A stretch of 64,000 nt of DNA from Maribacter polysaccharolyticus (GTDB lineage: Bacteria > Bacteroidota > Bacteroidia > Flavobacteriales > Flavobacteriaceae): the NCBI RefSeq assembly GCF_028882255.1, contig NZ_JARBUY010000002.1, positions 322,342-386,341 on the forward strand, read 5' to 3'. The first letter of the stretch is position 1; the number at the start of each line of letters is the position of its first letter. The notes under the pieces are model-generated. The model did not search any database, was not told the DNA's origin, and saw nothing but the letters and a program-made list of their open reading frames with translations. The position numbers and the translations under genes are program-made. Of this stretch, positions 9,156 to 19,780 are shown one piece after another.

Positions 9156-10607
9156 ATGAGAATGAAAATATCGAAACGATTTTTAGGCTTGATTTCCGGG
9201 CCATTGGCCTTTTTCCTTATCCTTTTCTTTTTTCACCCTGAAGGGTTGAGTGATCAGGCAAATGCCGTTTTGGCTTCAGTGGCATGGATTGCCATTTGGT
9301 GGGTTACCGAGGCAATATCCATTATGGTTACGGCCTTAATGCCCATAGTACTTTTCCCTTTGACCGGAGGTTTGGCACTAAGTGCCACCACGGCATCCTA
9401 CGGTCACAAATACATTTATTTATATATCGGTGGGTTTATTCTCGCCATTGCCATTGAAAAATGGAACCTGCATAAAAGAATAGCCCTTTCGATAATCAAG
9501 ATCGTAGGTACGAATATCAATAGTATCATCCTTGGGTTCATGATAGCCACGGCATTATTGTCGATGTGGATTTCAAATACGGCTGCCGCCGTAATGATAT
9601 TGCCCATGGCCATGGCCATAGTTACCCAGTTACGGGATAACCCGAATACCATTGAAAACGAGAACACCATTTTTGGAAAAGCATTGATGTTGGCCATTGC
9701 CTATAGTGCTTCGATCGGAGGAATTGCCACATTGATAGGTACCCCGACCAACTTGGTGTTGGCCGGTGTCGTCCAGACTACTTTCGGTAAGGATATTACC
9801 TTTTCCCAATGGTTTGTCTTTGGGTTTCCGATTGCCGTGATTTTATTGTTCATCTGTTGGAAATACCTGACGGTTTACGCATTCAAATTCAAACAAAAGG
9901 CCTTCCCCGGAGGGCGTGCGGAAATCGATGCCCAATTAAAGGCCTTGGGTAAAATGTCTTATGAGGAAAAAGCCGTCCTAGTGGTTTTCTTTTTTGCGGC
10001 CTTGGCATGGATTTCACGTTCCTTTTTGCTCCAAAAAATAATTCCGTCACTTGATGATACGATCATAAGTATTATTGCAGCGGTCGTTTTGTTCATAATA
10101 CCTTCAAGTAAAAAAAGGGTAAAGTTGATTTCTTGGGAAGATGCGGTCAAGCTCCCTTGGGGAGTGGTCCTATTATTTGGAGGCGGTTTGGCATTGGCAT
10201 CAGGTTTTGAAAGTAGCGGACTTGCTTTGTGGATCGGAGGTAAATTGATTGCCTTGAAGACAGTGCCTTTTATTTTCCTTTTGATCATACTCATCGCAAC
10301 GGTCAATTTTTTAACAGAGATGACCTCAAATATCGCTACAACGGCCATGTTGTTGCCCGTACTCATATCTTTGGCCCCGGTATTGGGTGTCCATCCGTAT
10401 TACTTGATGATCGGTGCCACGGTAGCCGCGTCTTGTGCATTTATGTTACCGGTGGCCACCCCTGCCAATGCCGTGGTTTTTGGATCGGGGTATCTTAAAA
10501 TAAGCGATATGGTCAATAAGGGAATTTGGATGAACCTGATTTCCATTGTCATTTTGACCGCTTTTGTGTATTTCCTTCTTCCCTTGGTGTGGGATCTTGA
10601 AATGTAA
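9156..10607 (+). CDS. DASS/SLC13-type sodium-carboxylate symporter
   Basis: 483 residues and about 11-12 hydrophobic helices. The two signature Na+/substrate hairpins of divalent-anion:sodium symporters are present: WISNTAAAVMILP near residue 130 and TSNIATTAMLLP near 390, plus GTPTNLV near 200. These transporters take up C4-dicarboxylates, citrate or sulfate with Na+. ATG codons at 9156 and 9162 are both possible starts. As the last gene of the run after the creatininase-family gene, it may import or export a carboxylate substrate or product of the pathway (inference). Confidence 0.9.
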   Translation: MRMKISKRFLGLISGPLAFFLILFFFHPEGLSDQANAVLASVAWIAIWWVTEAISIMVTALMPIVLFPLTGGLALSATTASYGHKYIYLYIGGFILAIAIEKWNLHKRIALSIIKIVGTNINSIILGFMIATALLSMWISNTAAAVMILPMAMAIVTQLRDNPNTIENENTIFGKALMLAIAYSASIGGIATLIGTPTNLVLAGVVQTTFGKDITFSQWFVFGFPIAVILLFICWKYLTVYAFKFKQKAFPGGRAEIDAQLKALGKMSYEEKAVLVVFFFAALAWISRSFLLQKIIPSLDDTIISIIAAVVLFIIPSSKKRVKLISWEDAVKLPWGVVLLFGGGLALASGFESSGLALWIGGKLIALKTVPFIFLLIILIATVNFLTEMTSNIATTAMLLPVLISLAPVLGVHPYYLMIGATVAASCAFMLPVATPANAVVFGSGYLKISDMVNKGIWMNLISIVILTAFVYFLLPLVWDLEM

Positions 10608-11219
10608 ATATACTATCCTATTGGACGAATAATGGGGGTTGTATGACGGGGTTATGCAGGATTCCCCCTACTACCGGTATGGTTCTCTGGGTGGTGGCCC
10701 TAATGCGATAGAAGGTATCGACGGCACGATATCCCAAGGTATGCTGTGGATATGCCTTTTTGCGGAAAAGGGTAACAATTAGGTGCATTGATGGGCTACA
10801 GTTAGGGTCATGCTTCGTTTTTCCATGTCTTTTTAAGGCGGTAATAACACTGTGTGCCCGTGCTATTAATCCAATTTTTTATGGGGTAGTCAGGTTCTGG
10901 ATGTCACCAAGGTCGATTTCTTCGCCCTAGCAACCACCATTATTCGGCACAAGTTTTTAATTGTGAAGGCATTAAAAGATGAAAACCTTGGAATTGTTAA
11001 GGTTGGTGTTATTTTTAATGGGTGTTATTTTCTTACATTTGTTGAAAAAATACAACATACGAAAAAGACTACTTTTTAAAAAATAAGGACTAACCAAAAT
11101 AGGATACACCAAATCTCCGGTATTATTTCCGCAGCGGATATGGGTTTTGTACTACTTCACGCATATCCTATAAATACATATCAATAGATTTCTGGGTGCC
11201 TTTTAGATTTTTGATAGCA
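10608..11219. other. Intergenic region with one possible small membrane ORF
   Basis: About 610 bp without a convincing normal-size gene on either strand. It lies between the transporter stop and the receiver protein start, and no clear terminator hairpin was found. The only coding candidate is the short frame at 10979-11086, listed separately. Confidence 0.4.
10979..11086 (+). CDS. Possible 35-residue single-pass membrane peptide
   Basis: An ATG frame of 36 codons encodes a short hydrophobic helix (LRLVLFLMGVIFLHLL, residues 7-22) followed by a very basic tail (KKYNIRKRLLFKK). This has the look of a small inner-membrane protein with a positive-inside C-terminus. It stands alone, 890 bp before the RND operon end and 134 bp upstream of the receiver gene. 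Support is composition only; a chance frame is quite possible. Confidence 0.28.
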   Translation: MKTLELLRLVLFLMGVIFLHLLKKYNIRKRLLFKK

Positions 11220-11615
11220 ATGAAGATGGATACAGTGTGTATTATTGATGATGATCCGATTTATGTATACGGGACCAAAATATTATTGAATTATAACCGT
11301 AATTTTTGTTCGAATATCGTGGTATATGAAGATGGGCACGAGGCTTTGGTGAATTTAACCTCCATGGTCAAATCGGGAAGTACGTTTCCCGAGGTGATTT
11401 TTTTAGATCTAAATATGCCCATAATGGATGGATGGGAGTTTTTGGATGAATTTATCAAATTACCTTTTAAGACCAAACCCATCGTTTATGTGGTCAGTTC
11501 CACGATTGCCGAATGGGAAATAGAAAAAGCCAAGAGTTATGACATCGTGAAGGATTTTATATCGAAGCCGCTGTCGTTTGCCGTACTTGAGGATCTTTTT
11601 CAAAACAAGTATTGA
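11220..11615 (+). CDS. Single-domain response regulator (CheY-like receiver)
   Basis: 131 residues from ATG 11220; the upstream GTG at 11196 adds a poorly conserved extension. The receiver hallmarks are present: an acidic triplet Asp10-Asp12 (CIIDDDP), phosphoacceptor Asp63 in FLDLNMP, Ser/Thr in VVSST and Lys116 in SKPLS. There is no output domain, so it should act by protein-protein interaction or in a phosphorelay. No histidine kinase is adjacent. Stand-alone receivers of this type are common in Flavobacteriia, often partners of orphan hybrid kinases. Confidence 0.9.
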   Translation: MKMDTVCIIDDDPIYVYGTKILLNYNRNFCSNIVVYEDGHEALVNLTSMVKSGSTFPEVIFLDLNMPIMDGWEFLDEFIKLPFKTKPIVYVVSSTIAEWEIEKAKSYDIVKDFISKPLSFAVLEDLFQNKY

Positions 11616-11956
11616 TCGATTGTTCCAGAAATTTCTTTAGCGGTTACGAAGGTAGGAATATGCGTAGGTGATGACGTGGTATTTCGCTATAGGTACATTT
11701 ACGTAAATACCTTTAAACATTGCGATCAGGATATTCATCGTGGGGTCCCATACATTCAAGCGCTGGTAATCAAAACTTTATTTATTTTATGTTGGGCCTT
11801 ATCGGAATGGCATTATCCCTTTCATGATCTAAGACCTAGTTGAGTGAAAGCCAATGATTTATATTTTTGATTTTCCGGTTTATCCAGAGGTGGTTCCCAT
11901 TTAATTTTAGGCATTGCTTACTTGTCGGCTATAGCGGTATTTTTCGGGGCTTTGGT
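11616..11956. other. Convergent intergenic gap, nothing recognised
   Basis: 341 bp between the receiver gene and the 3' end of the RND pump gene, which converge here. I see no gene, no strong hairpin terminator and no repeat. Confidence 0.4.
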
Positions 11957-14900
11957 CTAAGAGACATCGACTTGTCTTACCGTTCTTCCCTTTAGTAACA
12001 TAAGTCGAATATCCTCTAACATCAAGTACAAACAAGGTACGATCACTAAGATGATCGTCGTGGCAAAAACGATTCCGAACCCCAAGGAAATGGCCATGGG
12101 GATCAAGTAGAAAGCCTGACTTGAAGTTTCCAGTATTATGGGGGCCAGGCCGCCAAAAGTGGTCATTGTCGTTAATATGATGGGCCTAAAACGGCGCAGG
12201 CCGGCCTCATGGATCGATTCGTAAATGGAGTTGCCTTCTTTTCTTTGTTTATTGGCATAATCGATCATGATCAATGAATCGTTGACCACGACCCCGGAGA
12301 GGGCAATTACGCCCATCAAACTGACCAAGGAGAGGTCATATCCCAGTAATATATGACCAATGACGGCTCCTACAATACCAAACGGAATGGCGGTCATAAC
12401 GATCAAGGGCTGTGTATAACTTGAAAAAGCGACGGCCAATAGGGCATAGATCAATAACATGGCGATCGTAAAACCTGCCTTTAGGGTATTGGTACTTTCC
12501 CGCATATCGGCCTGGCTCCCTTCAAAGGTCCATGTGATTCCCGGAAAATCGGCACGCAACTGTGGCAAGGTCTCACTTTGTACCGAAGCGATTACGCGAC
12601 CGACCGAATTGGCGGGCTCTACGTCCATACCTACATTCACGACCCTTCGGCCATCCCTACGGTTGATGCTGGTAAAGGCTTCCCGTTGTTCTATTTCGAC
12701 CACATCCATCAACGGAACTTCGACCCCACTGGGCGTTTGTATCAAGAAATTTTCCAGGTTTTTGATGTCCTTCCGTTCTTCCAGGGGCAATTTTACGCGT
12801 ACTTCGATTTCGTTCATGCCCCGTAATTGGCGTAACGCCAGGGCCCCAAAAAATCCGTCGCGCACCTGTCGGCCCACATCATCCGAGGTAAGCCCTAGAT
12901 TCCTGCCATGGGGTAGCAATTTAAAATCGTACTGCATTTTGCCCTTATTATAATTGTCGGTAACATCACGTGTGTTTGAGAAACCTTTCATGCGTTCCAC
13001 AAAAGCTGCACTGGCCCGTTCAAGTACATTGATATCCGAATGGCTTAGGTCGATACTAATGGCTTGCCTAGCCCCACCGGGGCCCCGTTCGGCTTCGAAG
13101 GTAATTTGGTCCACACCTTCAATATCACCGATATTATCACGCCATAGTGCAATTACTTCCCCTGCCGTAATGTCCCTTTGATCGGGCGGTAACATCACGA
13201 TTTCCACATCGATGAAATTTTGCCCTCTAACATTCGTCTTGATACCTTCGGCCACTTCATACAGATTGTGTTCCTCGAACATTCGCTGAGTGGCATCCGA
13301 AATGGCATGGGCCACCTTAGCGGCTTGATCGGGAGTCGTACCCACGGGCAATCGCACCCCAGCTTCTATTTCATCGGCAGCGACTTCCGGCATCATGATC
13401 ATTCCCATATGGCCACTATACCCGTATCCGCCAACAATTACCAAGAGGCTGATGGCGGCACTAAGGGTGATGTATCGATATTGCAAACATATGTCGAGAA
13501 ATGGACGGTATTTATTTTCGATAAACCGGTCGAAAGCCCTTGCGAAAGCGCGTTGATAGCCTTCCAATTTTAGGATCACTTGATTCTTGGTGCTTTCTTT
13601 TTTGAGATGTCCCAAATGGGAAGGAAGGATAAAGAGGGCCTCGAACAGGGATACGGCCAAAATGACAATGACCACGGCAGGCAGCGGTTGCCAGAATTTT
13701 CCGGTTTCCCCCGGCATAAATAGAAGGGGGACAAAGGCGATAATGGTGGTGACAATGCTGAAAACAACGGGTTTGGAAACATCTTTCGTTCCTGCGATGG
13801 CGGCCTCCATGGGACTAAGGCCTTTTTGGCGATATTCATATACATTTTCACCCACGACGATCGCATCATCGACCACGATGCCCAAGACGACTAAAAAGCC
13901 GAACATGGAAATCATATTGACACTGATCCCAATTAGGGGCAATAAGATCATTCCCCCGATAAAGGAAACCGTCATTCCCATCATGACCCAAAAGGCAAGG
14001 CGGTACTCCAAGTACAGTGTCAGTATCAGGAGTACGATGATAATGGCGAGCAATCCGTTTTCGGTAAGTAAGGATAGACGTTCGCGATAGTCTTCCGCAC
14101 GGTTGCTATCGGTTCGGAATTTTACCCCGGGGGGCAGTTGAAAGTCCTTTAGGATGGTTTCTACGGCATCGGCAATTTCCAGAGGCGATTGATCGCCAAT
14201 GCGGAAAATACGCAGTTCTACATAATTCTGCTGGTTGAATTGTCCGTGAAAACCGGTTTCTTCAAAGCCATCGGTTATCGTGGCAATATCCTTTAAGGCC
14301 ACACTGGCCCCTGAATCGGAAGAGACAATGGTAATATTTCCATACTCCTCGGCCCATTGTTTGCGCTCTTGCATACGTAGGAGGATCTCCCCACTTTGGG
14401 TCTGTACCGCCCCGGCAGGAACATCATTACTGCTCTGCCTGATAATATCGGCCACTTGCCCGAGTGTCAGGCCATACTTTTGTAAATTAATACGGGGTAT
14501 TTCAATTCGGGTCTCATAATCGGGTACATTGCCCAATTCCACTTGGGTGATCTTCGGGTTGTTCAAGAGGATGGTACGCAGGCGTTCGGCAAGCTGTCGC
14601 AGTGTCCAAATATCGGTACTTCCGTAAAGTCCAATTTGGAGCACATCCCTTTGTCGGGACTGCAGGCTCACTTCCGGTCGTTCGATATCATCGGGAAACG
14701 TACGGATTCTATTGATGGCCTGATCGATATCCTGAAAAGCCTTCATCCGCTCCGAGCCGGCAACCAATTCAATACTGATCTGACCGGACCCTTCATTGGC
14801 CTCCGAAACGATTTCCTTGATACCTTGCACCCCGCGCACGGCTTCTTCGACCGGCTGTAATACCCCTTGTTCCACTTCGGCAGGGGAGGCACCCGGATAG

Positions 14901-15097
14901 GCCACGGAAACTTCAACGAAATCGAGTTGAAACTCAGGAAACACCTCTTTTTGAATAGTGAACATGGTATATAGACCACCCCCCAAAAGCACGAGCATCA
15001 AAAGGTTCGTGGCGATTGAATTTCGTGCCATATACCCTATCACGCCTTCTTTTCTAGGTGTTTTCCCCTCGTTTTTATTGCCTTCGGCCATAACCAT
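11957..15097 (-). CDS. RND efflux pump inner-membrane subunit (AcrB family)
   Basis: 1046 residues, full length for the family. TM1 lies at about 27-45, two large periplasmic loops follow TM1 and TM7, and the pump has twelve predicted TM helices. TM4 contains the proton-relay pair Asp410-Asp411 in [14 protein letters not shown]. The sequence is of the hydrophobe/amphiphile type rather than a metal CusA type, since the CusA metal-methionine layout is not seen. It should exchange H+ for an amphiphilic substrate and work with the adaptor upstream. The start overlaps the adaptor stop by one base (TAATG), indicating coupling. It is the last gene of a three-gene efflux operon. Confidence 0.95.
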   Translation of the reverse strand: MVMAEGNKNEGKTPRKEGVIGYMARNSIATNLLMLVLLGGGLYTMFTIQKEVFPEFQLDFVEVSVAYPGASPAEVEQGVLQPVEEAVRGVQGIKEIVSEANEGSGQISIELVAGSERMKAFQDIDQAINRIRTFPDDIERPEVSLQSRQRDVLQIGLYGSTDIWTLRQLAERLRTILLNNPKITQVELGNVPDYETRIEIPRINLQKYGLTLGQVADIIRQSSNDVPAGAVQTQSGEILLRMQERKQWAEEYGNITIVSSDSGASVALKDIATITDGFEETGFHGQFNQQNYVELRIFRIGDQSPLEIADAVETILKDFQLPPGVKFRTDSNRAEDYRERLSLLTENGLLAIIIVLLILTLYLEYRLAFWVMMGMTVSFIGGMILLPLIGISVNMISMFGFLVVLGIVVDDAIVVGENVYEYRQKGLSPMEAAIAGTKDVSKPVVFSIVTTIIAFVPLLFMPGETGKFWQPLPAVVIVILAVSLFEALFILPSHLGHLKKESTKNQVILKLEGYQRAFARAFDRFIENKYRPFLDICLQYRYITLSAAISLLVIVGGYGYSGHMGMIMMPEVAADEIEAGVRLPVGTTPDQAAKVAHAISDATQRMFEEHNLYEVAEGIKTNVRGQNFIDVEIVMLPPDQRDITAGEVIALWRDNIGDIEGVDQITFEAERGPGGARQAISIDLSHSDINVLERASAAFVERMKGFSNTRDVTDNYNKGKMQYDFKLLPHGRNLGLTSDDVGRQVRDGFFGALALRQLRGMNEIEVRVKLPLEERKDIKNLENFLIQTPSGVEVPLMDVVEIEQREAFTSINRRDGRRVVNVGMDVEPANSVGRVIASVQSETLPQLRADFPGITWTFEGSQADMRESTNTLKAGFTIAMLLIYALLAVAFSSYTQPLIVMTAIPFGIVGAVIGHILLGYDLSLVSLMGVIALSGVVVNDSLIMIDYANKQRKEGNSIYESIHEAGLRRFRPIILTTMTTFGGLAPIILETSSQAFYLIPMAISLGFGIVFATTIILVIVPCLYLMLEDIRLMLLKGRTVRQVDVS

Positions 15098-16305
15098 TAT
15101 TCTATTTGTTCCTTTTCACTGGTTGAGGTACGGGTACGCAATCCGATACCATTGGTCACGGTGCTTAAATCCGTGATAACGACTTTCTCCCCATGGGTTA
15201 GCCCCTTACGTATATAAGCATATTCGTCATCATTCAGAACTATATCGACCTCACGGATTTCCAGTTTTCCATCCTTCATGATCCAAACGGTTTCATTGCT
15301 TCTTACATAATCCCGTTTAAGGCGCACTACATCCGATATGGAATCGGCCTTTATTTTGACTTCCACAAAAGTGCCTATCATCAATTTTGGCCAACCTTTC
15401 ATATTTTCATTTTTCGCTAAGGGGTCAGCAACCTTTACCAATACTTGCGCTAGTCTGGTTTGGGCATCGAGGGCACCTATTTGTTTATCGAGGAATCCTT
15501 CGCGGTATTCCCCGGGGGTCCATGCGGTTTGATTTTCTATACGTACCGGAGAGCCTTTTTCGGCATCATCATCAGGAAAACCCAACCATTGTAATTTTGA
15601 TACGGGCACCGTGGCAACGACCCAATAGAAGTCGGTTCCGACAATACGGCCTAAGTCATCACCTGGGGACACTTGAGATCCTTGGGTCACGTTTTGGTTC
15701 AATATATGGGCATCAAAGGGGGCCCTGATAGTCGTGCGCTCAAGATTGAGCCTTGCCTGTTCTACCGAGGCCTTGGCGGCATTGATATTAGCCTTAACCG
15801 CATTCAACTGGGGTTTCCTAAGGACCAATTGGCGCTCTTCCTCAGATAGGGGGTTATCCCCAAAGAGGGAATCATCGGCAATCAGTGCCAAGTCTTGTTG
15901 TGCTATCTGTTGCCGCCCCATTTCTGTATCGAGTGTTGTTTGGGATTGTAGCAACGCGCTTTTTCGCAATTCGAGGGTATTGCGGTAGTCGGCCGGATCG
16001 ATTTGTAATAACATTTCGTTTTTCTTTACAAATCCACCAGGGACGAATGCGGCTGACCTACGGATTACTTGTCCTGCTACCAACGGACTTAAGGTAACAT
16101 CCTCTACCGGACGTACCGTTCCGGTTGCTACGATAACCGGCTCAAAGGTACCTTGGGTTGCCGGAAGGACATCGACCAACATGGCGGTCTCTACCGATGC
16201 GCCTTCCCTTTCGGCCTCGGGTTCGGTGGAAAAAATGAGGGTCGTCAAAACAATGCCGACCAACAGAATGCCCAAACAAATAAACAGTATTTTTTTGTTG
16301 CTCAT
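15097..16305 (-). CDS. RND periplasmic adaptor (AcrA/MFP family)
   Basis: About 402 residues from the ATG at 16305 ([12 protein letters not shown]). An upstream in-frame ATG at 16380 would overlap the preceding gene by about 60 bp and precede the obvious membrane anchor, so I reject it. Residues 5-28 form the N-terminal membrane anchor. The lipoyl/barrel halves, the alpha-hairpin ([14 protein letters not shown] through [11 protein letters not shown]) and the beta-barrel block [13 protein letters not shown] follow in usual order. It bridges the inner-membrane pump and the outer-membrane factor. Confidence 0.93.
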   Translation of the reverse strand: MSNKKILFICLGILLVGIVLTTLIFSTEPEAEREGASVETAMLVDVLPATQGTFEPVIVATGTVRPVEDVTLSPLVAGQVIRRSAAFVPGGFVKKNEMLLQIDPADYRNTLELRKSALLQSQTTLDTEMGRQQIAQQDLALIADDSLFGDNPLSEEERQLVLRKPQLNAVKANINAAKASVEQARLNLERTTIRAPFDAHILNQNVTQGSQVSPGDDLGRIVGTDFYWVVATVPVSKLQWLGFPDDDAEKGSPVRIENQTAWTPGEYREGFLDKQIGALDAQTRLAQVLVKVADPLAKNENMKGWPKLMIGTFVEVKIKADSISDVVRLKRDYVRSNETVWIMKDGKLEIREVDIVLNDDEYAYIRKGLTHGEKVVITDLSTVTNGIGLRTRTSTSEKEQIE

Positions 16306-16321
16306 ATACGTGGTATTTCGT

Positions 16322-17719
16322 TCAATTTTCCAAAGTTCGGCCTGTATCGAATCCTCCGGCCAATGCCCGGTATAAGCCAATGCGAATGGCTATTCGTTGC
16401 GCCTGGGCGGCCACTTGGTCCCTGCGCAATTGTTGCTCTTGATCCAAACCTAGGAGTACATCGAGATACGGACTGAAACCGTTCAAAAATTCGATGCGCA
16501 ATTGCTTGTTGCTTTTTGTGGCAAGCTCTAGTTGCCGTTCAATATTTTCCAGTCTTCGCTGTTGCATGCGATCTTGGACCAGACCGTCTTCCACCTCTTG
16601 AAAGGCTGTTAGCGTTACTTGTCCGTATTCGTAAAGACGTTGGTTTTTTAGGGCCTCGGTCCTATCGACCTCCGCATTCAGTTGTCTGCCATAGAACAAA
16701 GGGGTCAATAAACTACCGGTCAATGAATAGGCCCAATTATCGAAAAGATTGTCAAAATTATTGGATCTCAATTGTCCTCTGGTCGAAAGGGAGAGGCTTG
16801 GGTATTTGGTACGCACTGCAGATGCCATATCCCGATCGGCAGCGAGAAGCAGGGCATAGGATTGTTGGATATCCGGTCTTCGTCGAATGAGTTCCAAGGG
16901 AAGTCCGGCTTGTGGCGGTTCGGGAAGGGCAGGTAGGTCTTTTTTTTCCAATGCAATGGTTTCCTGGGGTTGTCTACCTAACAGTACGGCCAATTGATGC
17001 TCCAAAAGGCGAACGTTGCTGCCAATGAGAAGGTGTTGCTCTTTGGTACTCTCCAACAGTTGTGCCTGTCGAAGGATGTCGACTGCCCTTATTTGCCCCC
17101 CCACAAAACGCGACCGTATTAATTTGATGATATCCTCATTTGTGGTGATCTGATTCTCCGTGATTCTCAATTGCTTTTTAGCGGCCAGTAGTCGGTAATA
17201 GGTGGTCGCGATTTCGGCGGAAATGGATATGGCCGCAGCACGGTAATCGTAAAGACTGGCCTCTGCCCTGAATTTTTCGGCCTGTACGGCGGTTTTTACC
17301 CGGCCCCAAAGATCAACCTCGTAGTTTGCCGATAAACCAAGCTGGGTATTTTCTCCTCCGGCAAAATCGGGTTCGGGAAAATTCCGGGCCGTTTGTGCAG
17401 ACGCTTCCATTTGGGGCCATTTGTCCGAAGTTTCCCTGGTTACCGTCGCCTTGGCCGCCAAAAAACTTTGCCAGGTCGCTGCCAGATCAAAGTTGGATGC
17501 CAAAGCGCTATCGATCAATCGGTTCAGGTTTTCATCTTCAAAAGCGGTCCACCATCGATCCTCTAAAACCACTTCTCCGGCATAAGAGAACTCCTGTATA
17601 TCCTCAATGGGCAGTGCCATGTTTGAAAATTTCGGAGAACATCCGAGTAGTAGGATACAGATAAATAGCGGTGAGGGTCTTGAAAACTTGAACGAATATT
17701 TCTCAGGTCTAAAAAGCAT
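16322..17719 (-). CDS. RND outer-membrane factor lipoprotein (TolC/OprM, NodT type)
   Basis: 465 residues. The N-terminus has a lipoprotein signal ending LLLGC. Two repeated outer-membrane-efflux-protein domains follow, with long amphipathic helices (SALASNFDLAATWQSFL and the equivalent second repeat starting near ELIRRRPDIQQSYALL). The LIRRRPDI motif is typical of NodT/OprM-type factors. It is the first gene of the efflux operon, with 16 bp before the adaptor start. No TetR or MarR regulator is encoded next to it; the AT-rich region upstream should hold the promoter. Confidence 0.94.
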   Translation of the reverse strand: MLFRPEKYSFKFSRPSPLFICILLLGCSPKFSNMALPIEDIQEFSYAGEVVLEDRWWTAFEDENLNRLIDSALASNFDLAATWQSFLAAKATVTRETSDKWPQMEASAQTARNFPEPDFAGGENTQLGLSANYEVDLWGRVKTAVQAEKFRAEASLYDYRAAAISISAEIATTYYRLLAAKKQLRITENQITTNEDIIKLIRSRFVGGQIRAVDILRQAQLLESTKEQHLLIGSNVRLLEHQLAVLLGRQPQETIALEKKDLPALPEPPQAGLPLELIRRRPDIQQSYALLLAADRDMASAVRTKYPSLSLSTRGQLRSNNFDNLFDNWAYSLTGSLLTPLFYGRQLNAEVDRTEALKNQRLYEYGQVTLTAFQEVEDGLVQDRMQQRRLENIERQLELATKSNKQLRIEFLNGFSPYLDVLLGLDQEQQLRRDQVAAQAQRIAIRIGLYRALAGGFDTGRTLEN

Positions 17720-18167
17720 GCTTTTTAAATTGTAAAGTTTTTAGTGCAACTAATTGATTGGTTATCAAATCGATGTCTTTAAATTAATGTTTTTAAATAA
17801 TTAATTAGTGAAGAAAATCTTAATTATCAATAAGAATATCGATTTTGGAGTGATTTATTTATAAAAAGATGGATTTATGAAACTATATTATGAGAATTGT
17901 GAAATGCTGATTTTATATCCCGGGATGGGATTTTTGGGTTGAATAAGGGAGGGCTTCGTACGATGCGTGTGGGTTGTTATAATAATGGTCGTAATGGGGT
18001 ATGGACCAGTTGCGCTTAATCGTGCGTATAATAGATGTCCTATGTACATTTTTTAGTTAAGGCACGAGCTGGTGCGCTGGCCTTCGACTCCCGTAGGCGC
18101 AATGAAACCGACCTTAGGAGGTATTACGAATACCGATAAAAATTCAATATAACTAAGTAATGAGTAA
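17720..18167. other. Divergent intergenic region upstream of the efflux operon
   Basis: AT-rich DNA (17720-17900) that should carry the efflux promoter on the minus strand. It becomes more GC-rich from about 18060 and includes a perfect 6-bp hairpin with a 3-nt loop (GGTATT/AATACC, 18120-18134). No gene is seen on either strand. The stretch lies outside the predicted left boundary of element B, so it should be native chromosome. Confidence 0.4.
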
Positions 18168-18191
18168 AAAAGCCACCAGAAGGTGGCTTTT
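18168..18191 (-). terminator. Rho-independent terminator, likely the original ssrA terminator
   Basis: Perfect 10-bp stem (AAAAGCCACC / GGTGGCTTTT) with a 4-nt loop and T-runs on both strands. It lies 3 bp from the 18195 copy of the tmRNA 3' end. This is where the tmRNA terminator would be if elements A and B were removed, so it is probably the ancestral one (inference). Confidence 0.75.
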
Positions 18192-18194
18192 AAA

Positions 18195-18208
18195 GTGGAG
18201 CCGGAGGG
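18195..18208. repeat. attachment-site copy 1 (chromosome/element B junction)
   Basis: GTGGAGCCGGAGGG, identical to the forward-strand sequence of the tmRNA 3' end at 47208-47221; the match extends one base (A). It marks the distal end of element B, where flanking sequence switches from chromosome to element. Confidence 0.75.
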
Positions 18209-18308
18209 AATCACCAAATAAAAAACCTCAATATCTTCAAATTACCGTAAATACTCTCATAGCCCTTTAAATACAATACTTTTTGATTAATTGAAATACT
18301 CAAAGGTA

Positions 18309-18341
18309 TTGAATAGTTTTGAATAAAATTGTATATCTTTG
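18309..18341 (+). promoter_or_regulatory. Predicted integrase promoter
   Basis: A Bacteroidetes-type promoter: TTG at 18309-18311, a 22-bp spacer, then the -7 box TATCTTTG (TAnnTTTG) at 18334-18341. It ends 30 bp before ATG 18371 and supports that start, since a start at 18329 would lie inside the promoter. Confidence 0.6.
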
Positions 18342-18370
18342 TATTCTACCGTACAAAAATAATACAAAAA

Positions 18371-19630
18371 ATGGCCTCAATCAATTTTCTTTACCGTTCC
18401 ACAAAGCCGGAATCTTATCTTAATTTGAGATTACTTTTTAGGATCCATTCGGATGGAATAAAGGATCATGTAATCGGAGCTAAAACAAAATTGAAAGTTT
18501 CAAAAGAATATTGGGTCAAGCAACACAATAAGAAATCAAAGGATATTGACATTATTAATAGACAAAAGGAGGTCAAGTCTGAATTAATGAAGATTGAGAG
18601 CTTTATCCTTGAGGAGTTTGAAAAAGAAAATCCTAGTCTAGTCAATAAGAAATGGCTTCAATCCAAACTTGAATTGTATTATAATCCTAAGGGTCAAAAG
18701 AGGTTCCCTAAGGATTTGGTAAGTTATATTGACTTTTATATTGAAGATCGTAAAAACGATATTTCAAAAGCCTCTGAAAAAAAGTTTAAAGTTGTTCAAA
18801 ACAAAATGGAACGGTTTCAAATTGAAAGAGGCTCTACCTTATTAATAGCGGAAATAGGAGGCGATTTTAAAAATGAATTTCAAGATTACTATTTAAAGGA
18901 AAAGTACTCTCAAAATACTATGAATAGGGAATTGAAATTTATAAAAACCTTCTGCCGTCATGCTCGTTACCATGGTTTGGAGGTTCATTTCCAACTTGAA
19001 GATATGAACCTCAAAAAAGAAACTATCAAAAGTCCTTACCTATCCTTTGAAGAGATTACTCAAATTGAAAAAGCAGAACTTGAAACTGAATATCAAGAAA
19101 ATGCTAGGGATTGGTTGATTATATCCTGTTTCACAGGTCAAAGGGTTTCAGACTTCTTAAGATTTGAATCCAATATGATAAGGGTTGAAGATGGTAAACA
19201 GCTTTTAGAGTTCAAACAACAAAAGACAGGGAAACTGATGACTATCCCGGTCCATTCAAAAGTAAAGGCCATACTTGAAAAGAGAGGCGGCGAGTTCCCT
19301 AGAAAAATATCCGATCAACGATACAATGAATATATCAAAGAGGTTTGTAAACTGGCCGGTATAAACGAAATGGTAACCGGAAGAAAGAAAGTTAATATCA
19401 ATCCAAATAAAAAGGAACGAGCCAAATACAGGGTCATTGAAGCTGAATATCCTAAATGGGATTTGGTTTCAAGTCATATCGGACGGCGCTCCTTCTGTAC
19501 TAATCACTACGGTAAAATACCTACTAGTCATTTGATGTATATTTCCGGCCATAGCACCGAAGCCTTATTTCTAGAATATATAGGTAAATCAAGCAAGGAT
19601 CTTGCTCTTGAATTGGCTAATTACTTTTAA
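18371..19630 (+). CDS. Tyrosine recombinase/integrase of element B
   Basis: 419 residues from ATG 18371 (MASINFLYRS). It has a Bacteroidetes-type N-terminal arm-binding domain (about 1-100), a SAM-like core-binding domain (about 105-215) and a catalytic domain. The catalytic residues are all visible: Arg258 (TGQRVSD), His369 and Arg372 (SSHIGRR), His394 (ISGHS) and nucleophile Tyr403 (FLEYIG). It should catalyse integration and excision at the tmRNA 3' end, because it lies immediately inside the 18195 att copy. Its stop codon touches the first 65-bp repeat. Unlike the element A integrase, it keeps the first catalytic Arg. Confidence 0.93.
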   Translation: MASINFLYRSTKPESYLNLRLLFRIHSDGIKDHVIGAKTKLKVSKEYWVKQHNKKSKDIDIINRQKEVKSELMKIESFILEEFEKENPSLVNKKWLQSKLELYYNPKGQKRFPKDLVSYIDFYIEDRKNDISKASEKKFKVVQNKMERFQIERGSTLLIAEIGGDFKNEFQDYYLKEKYSQNTMNRELKFIKTFCRHARYHGLEVHFQLEDMNLKKETIKSPYLSFEEITQIEKAELETEYQENARDWLIISCFTGQRVSDFLRFESNMIRVEDGKQLLEFKQQKTGKLMTIPVHSKVKAILEKRGGEFPRKISDQRYNEYIKEVCKLAGINEMVTGRKKVNINPNKKERAKYRVIEAEYPKWDLVSSHIGRRSFCTNHYGKIPTSHLMYISGHSTEALFLEYIGKSSKDLALELANYF

Positions 19631-19747
19631 GCAAAAAAATAAAGTTATGTTTTGGGCATCATTTTCTACATTTCCTACATGGTCCAATCAATTGAGCAAA
19701 AAAATAAAGTTATGTTTTGGGCATCATTTTCTACATTTCCTACATGG
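19630..19747 (+). repeat. Left array: two copies of a 65-bp repeat
   Basis: Copy 1 (19630-19682) and copy 2 (19695-19747) are identical over 53 bp, with a 65-bp period and a 12-bp linker between them. Each ends in two iterated 9-10-mers, TTTTCTACAT and TTCCTACAT. The same unit recurs in reverse orientation, three times, at 25467-25650. Possible roles are replication iterons, binding sites for an element protein or arm sites. Confidence 0.9.
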
Positions 19748-19780
19748 CTCTAAAATTAAATCACAGTAAATCAATACATT

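Noticed and set aside
18061-18134. tRNA-like or small RNA sequence before element B (CTTCGACTCCCG)
   Set aside because: No cloverleaf can be drawn; only a short 6-bp hairpin is supported.
18329-18370. Upstream start for the element B integrase
   Set aside because: The extension lies inside a good promoter (-7 box at 18334-18341) and is not conserved-looking.
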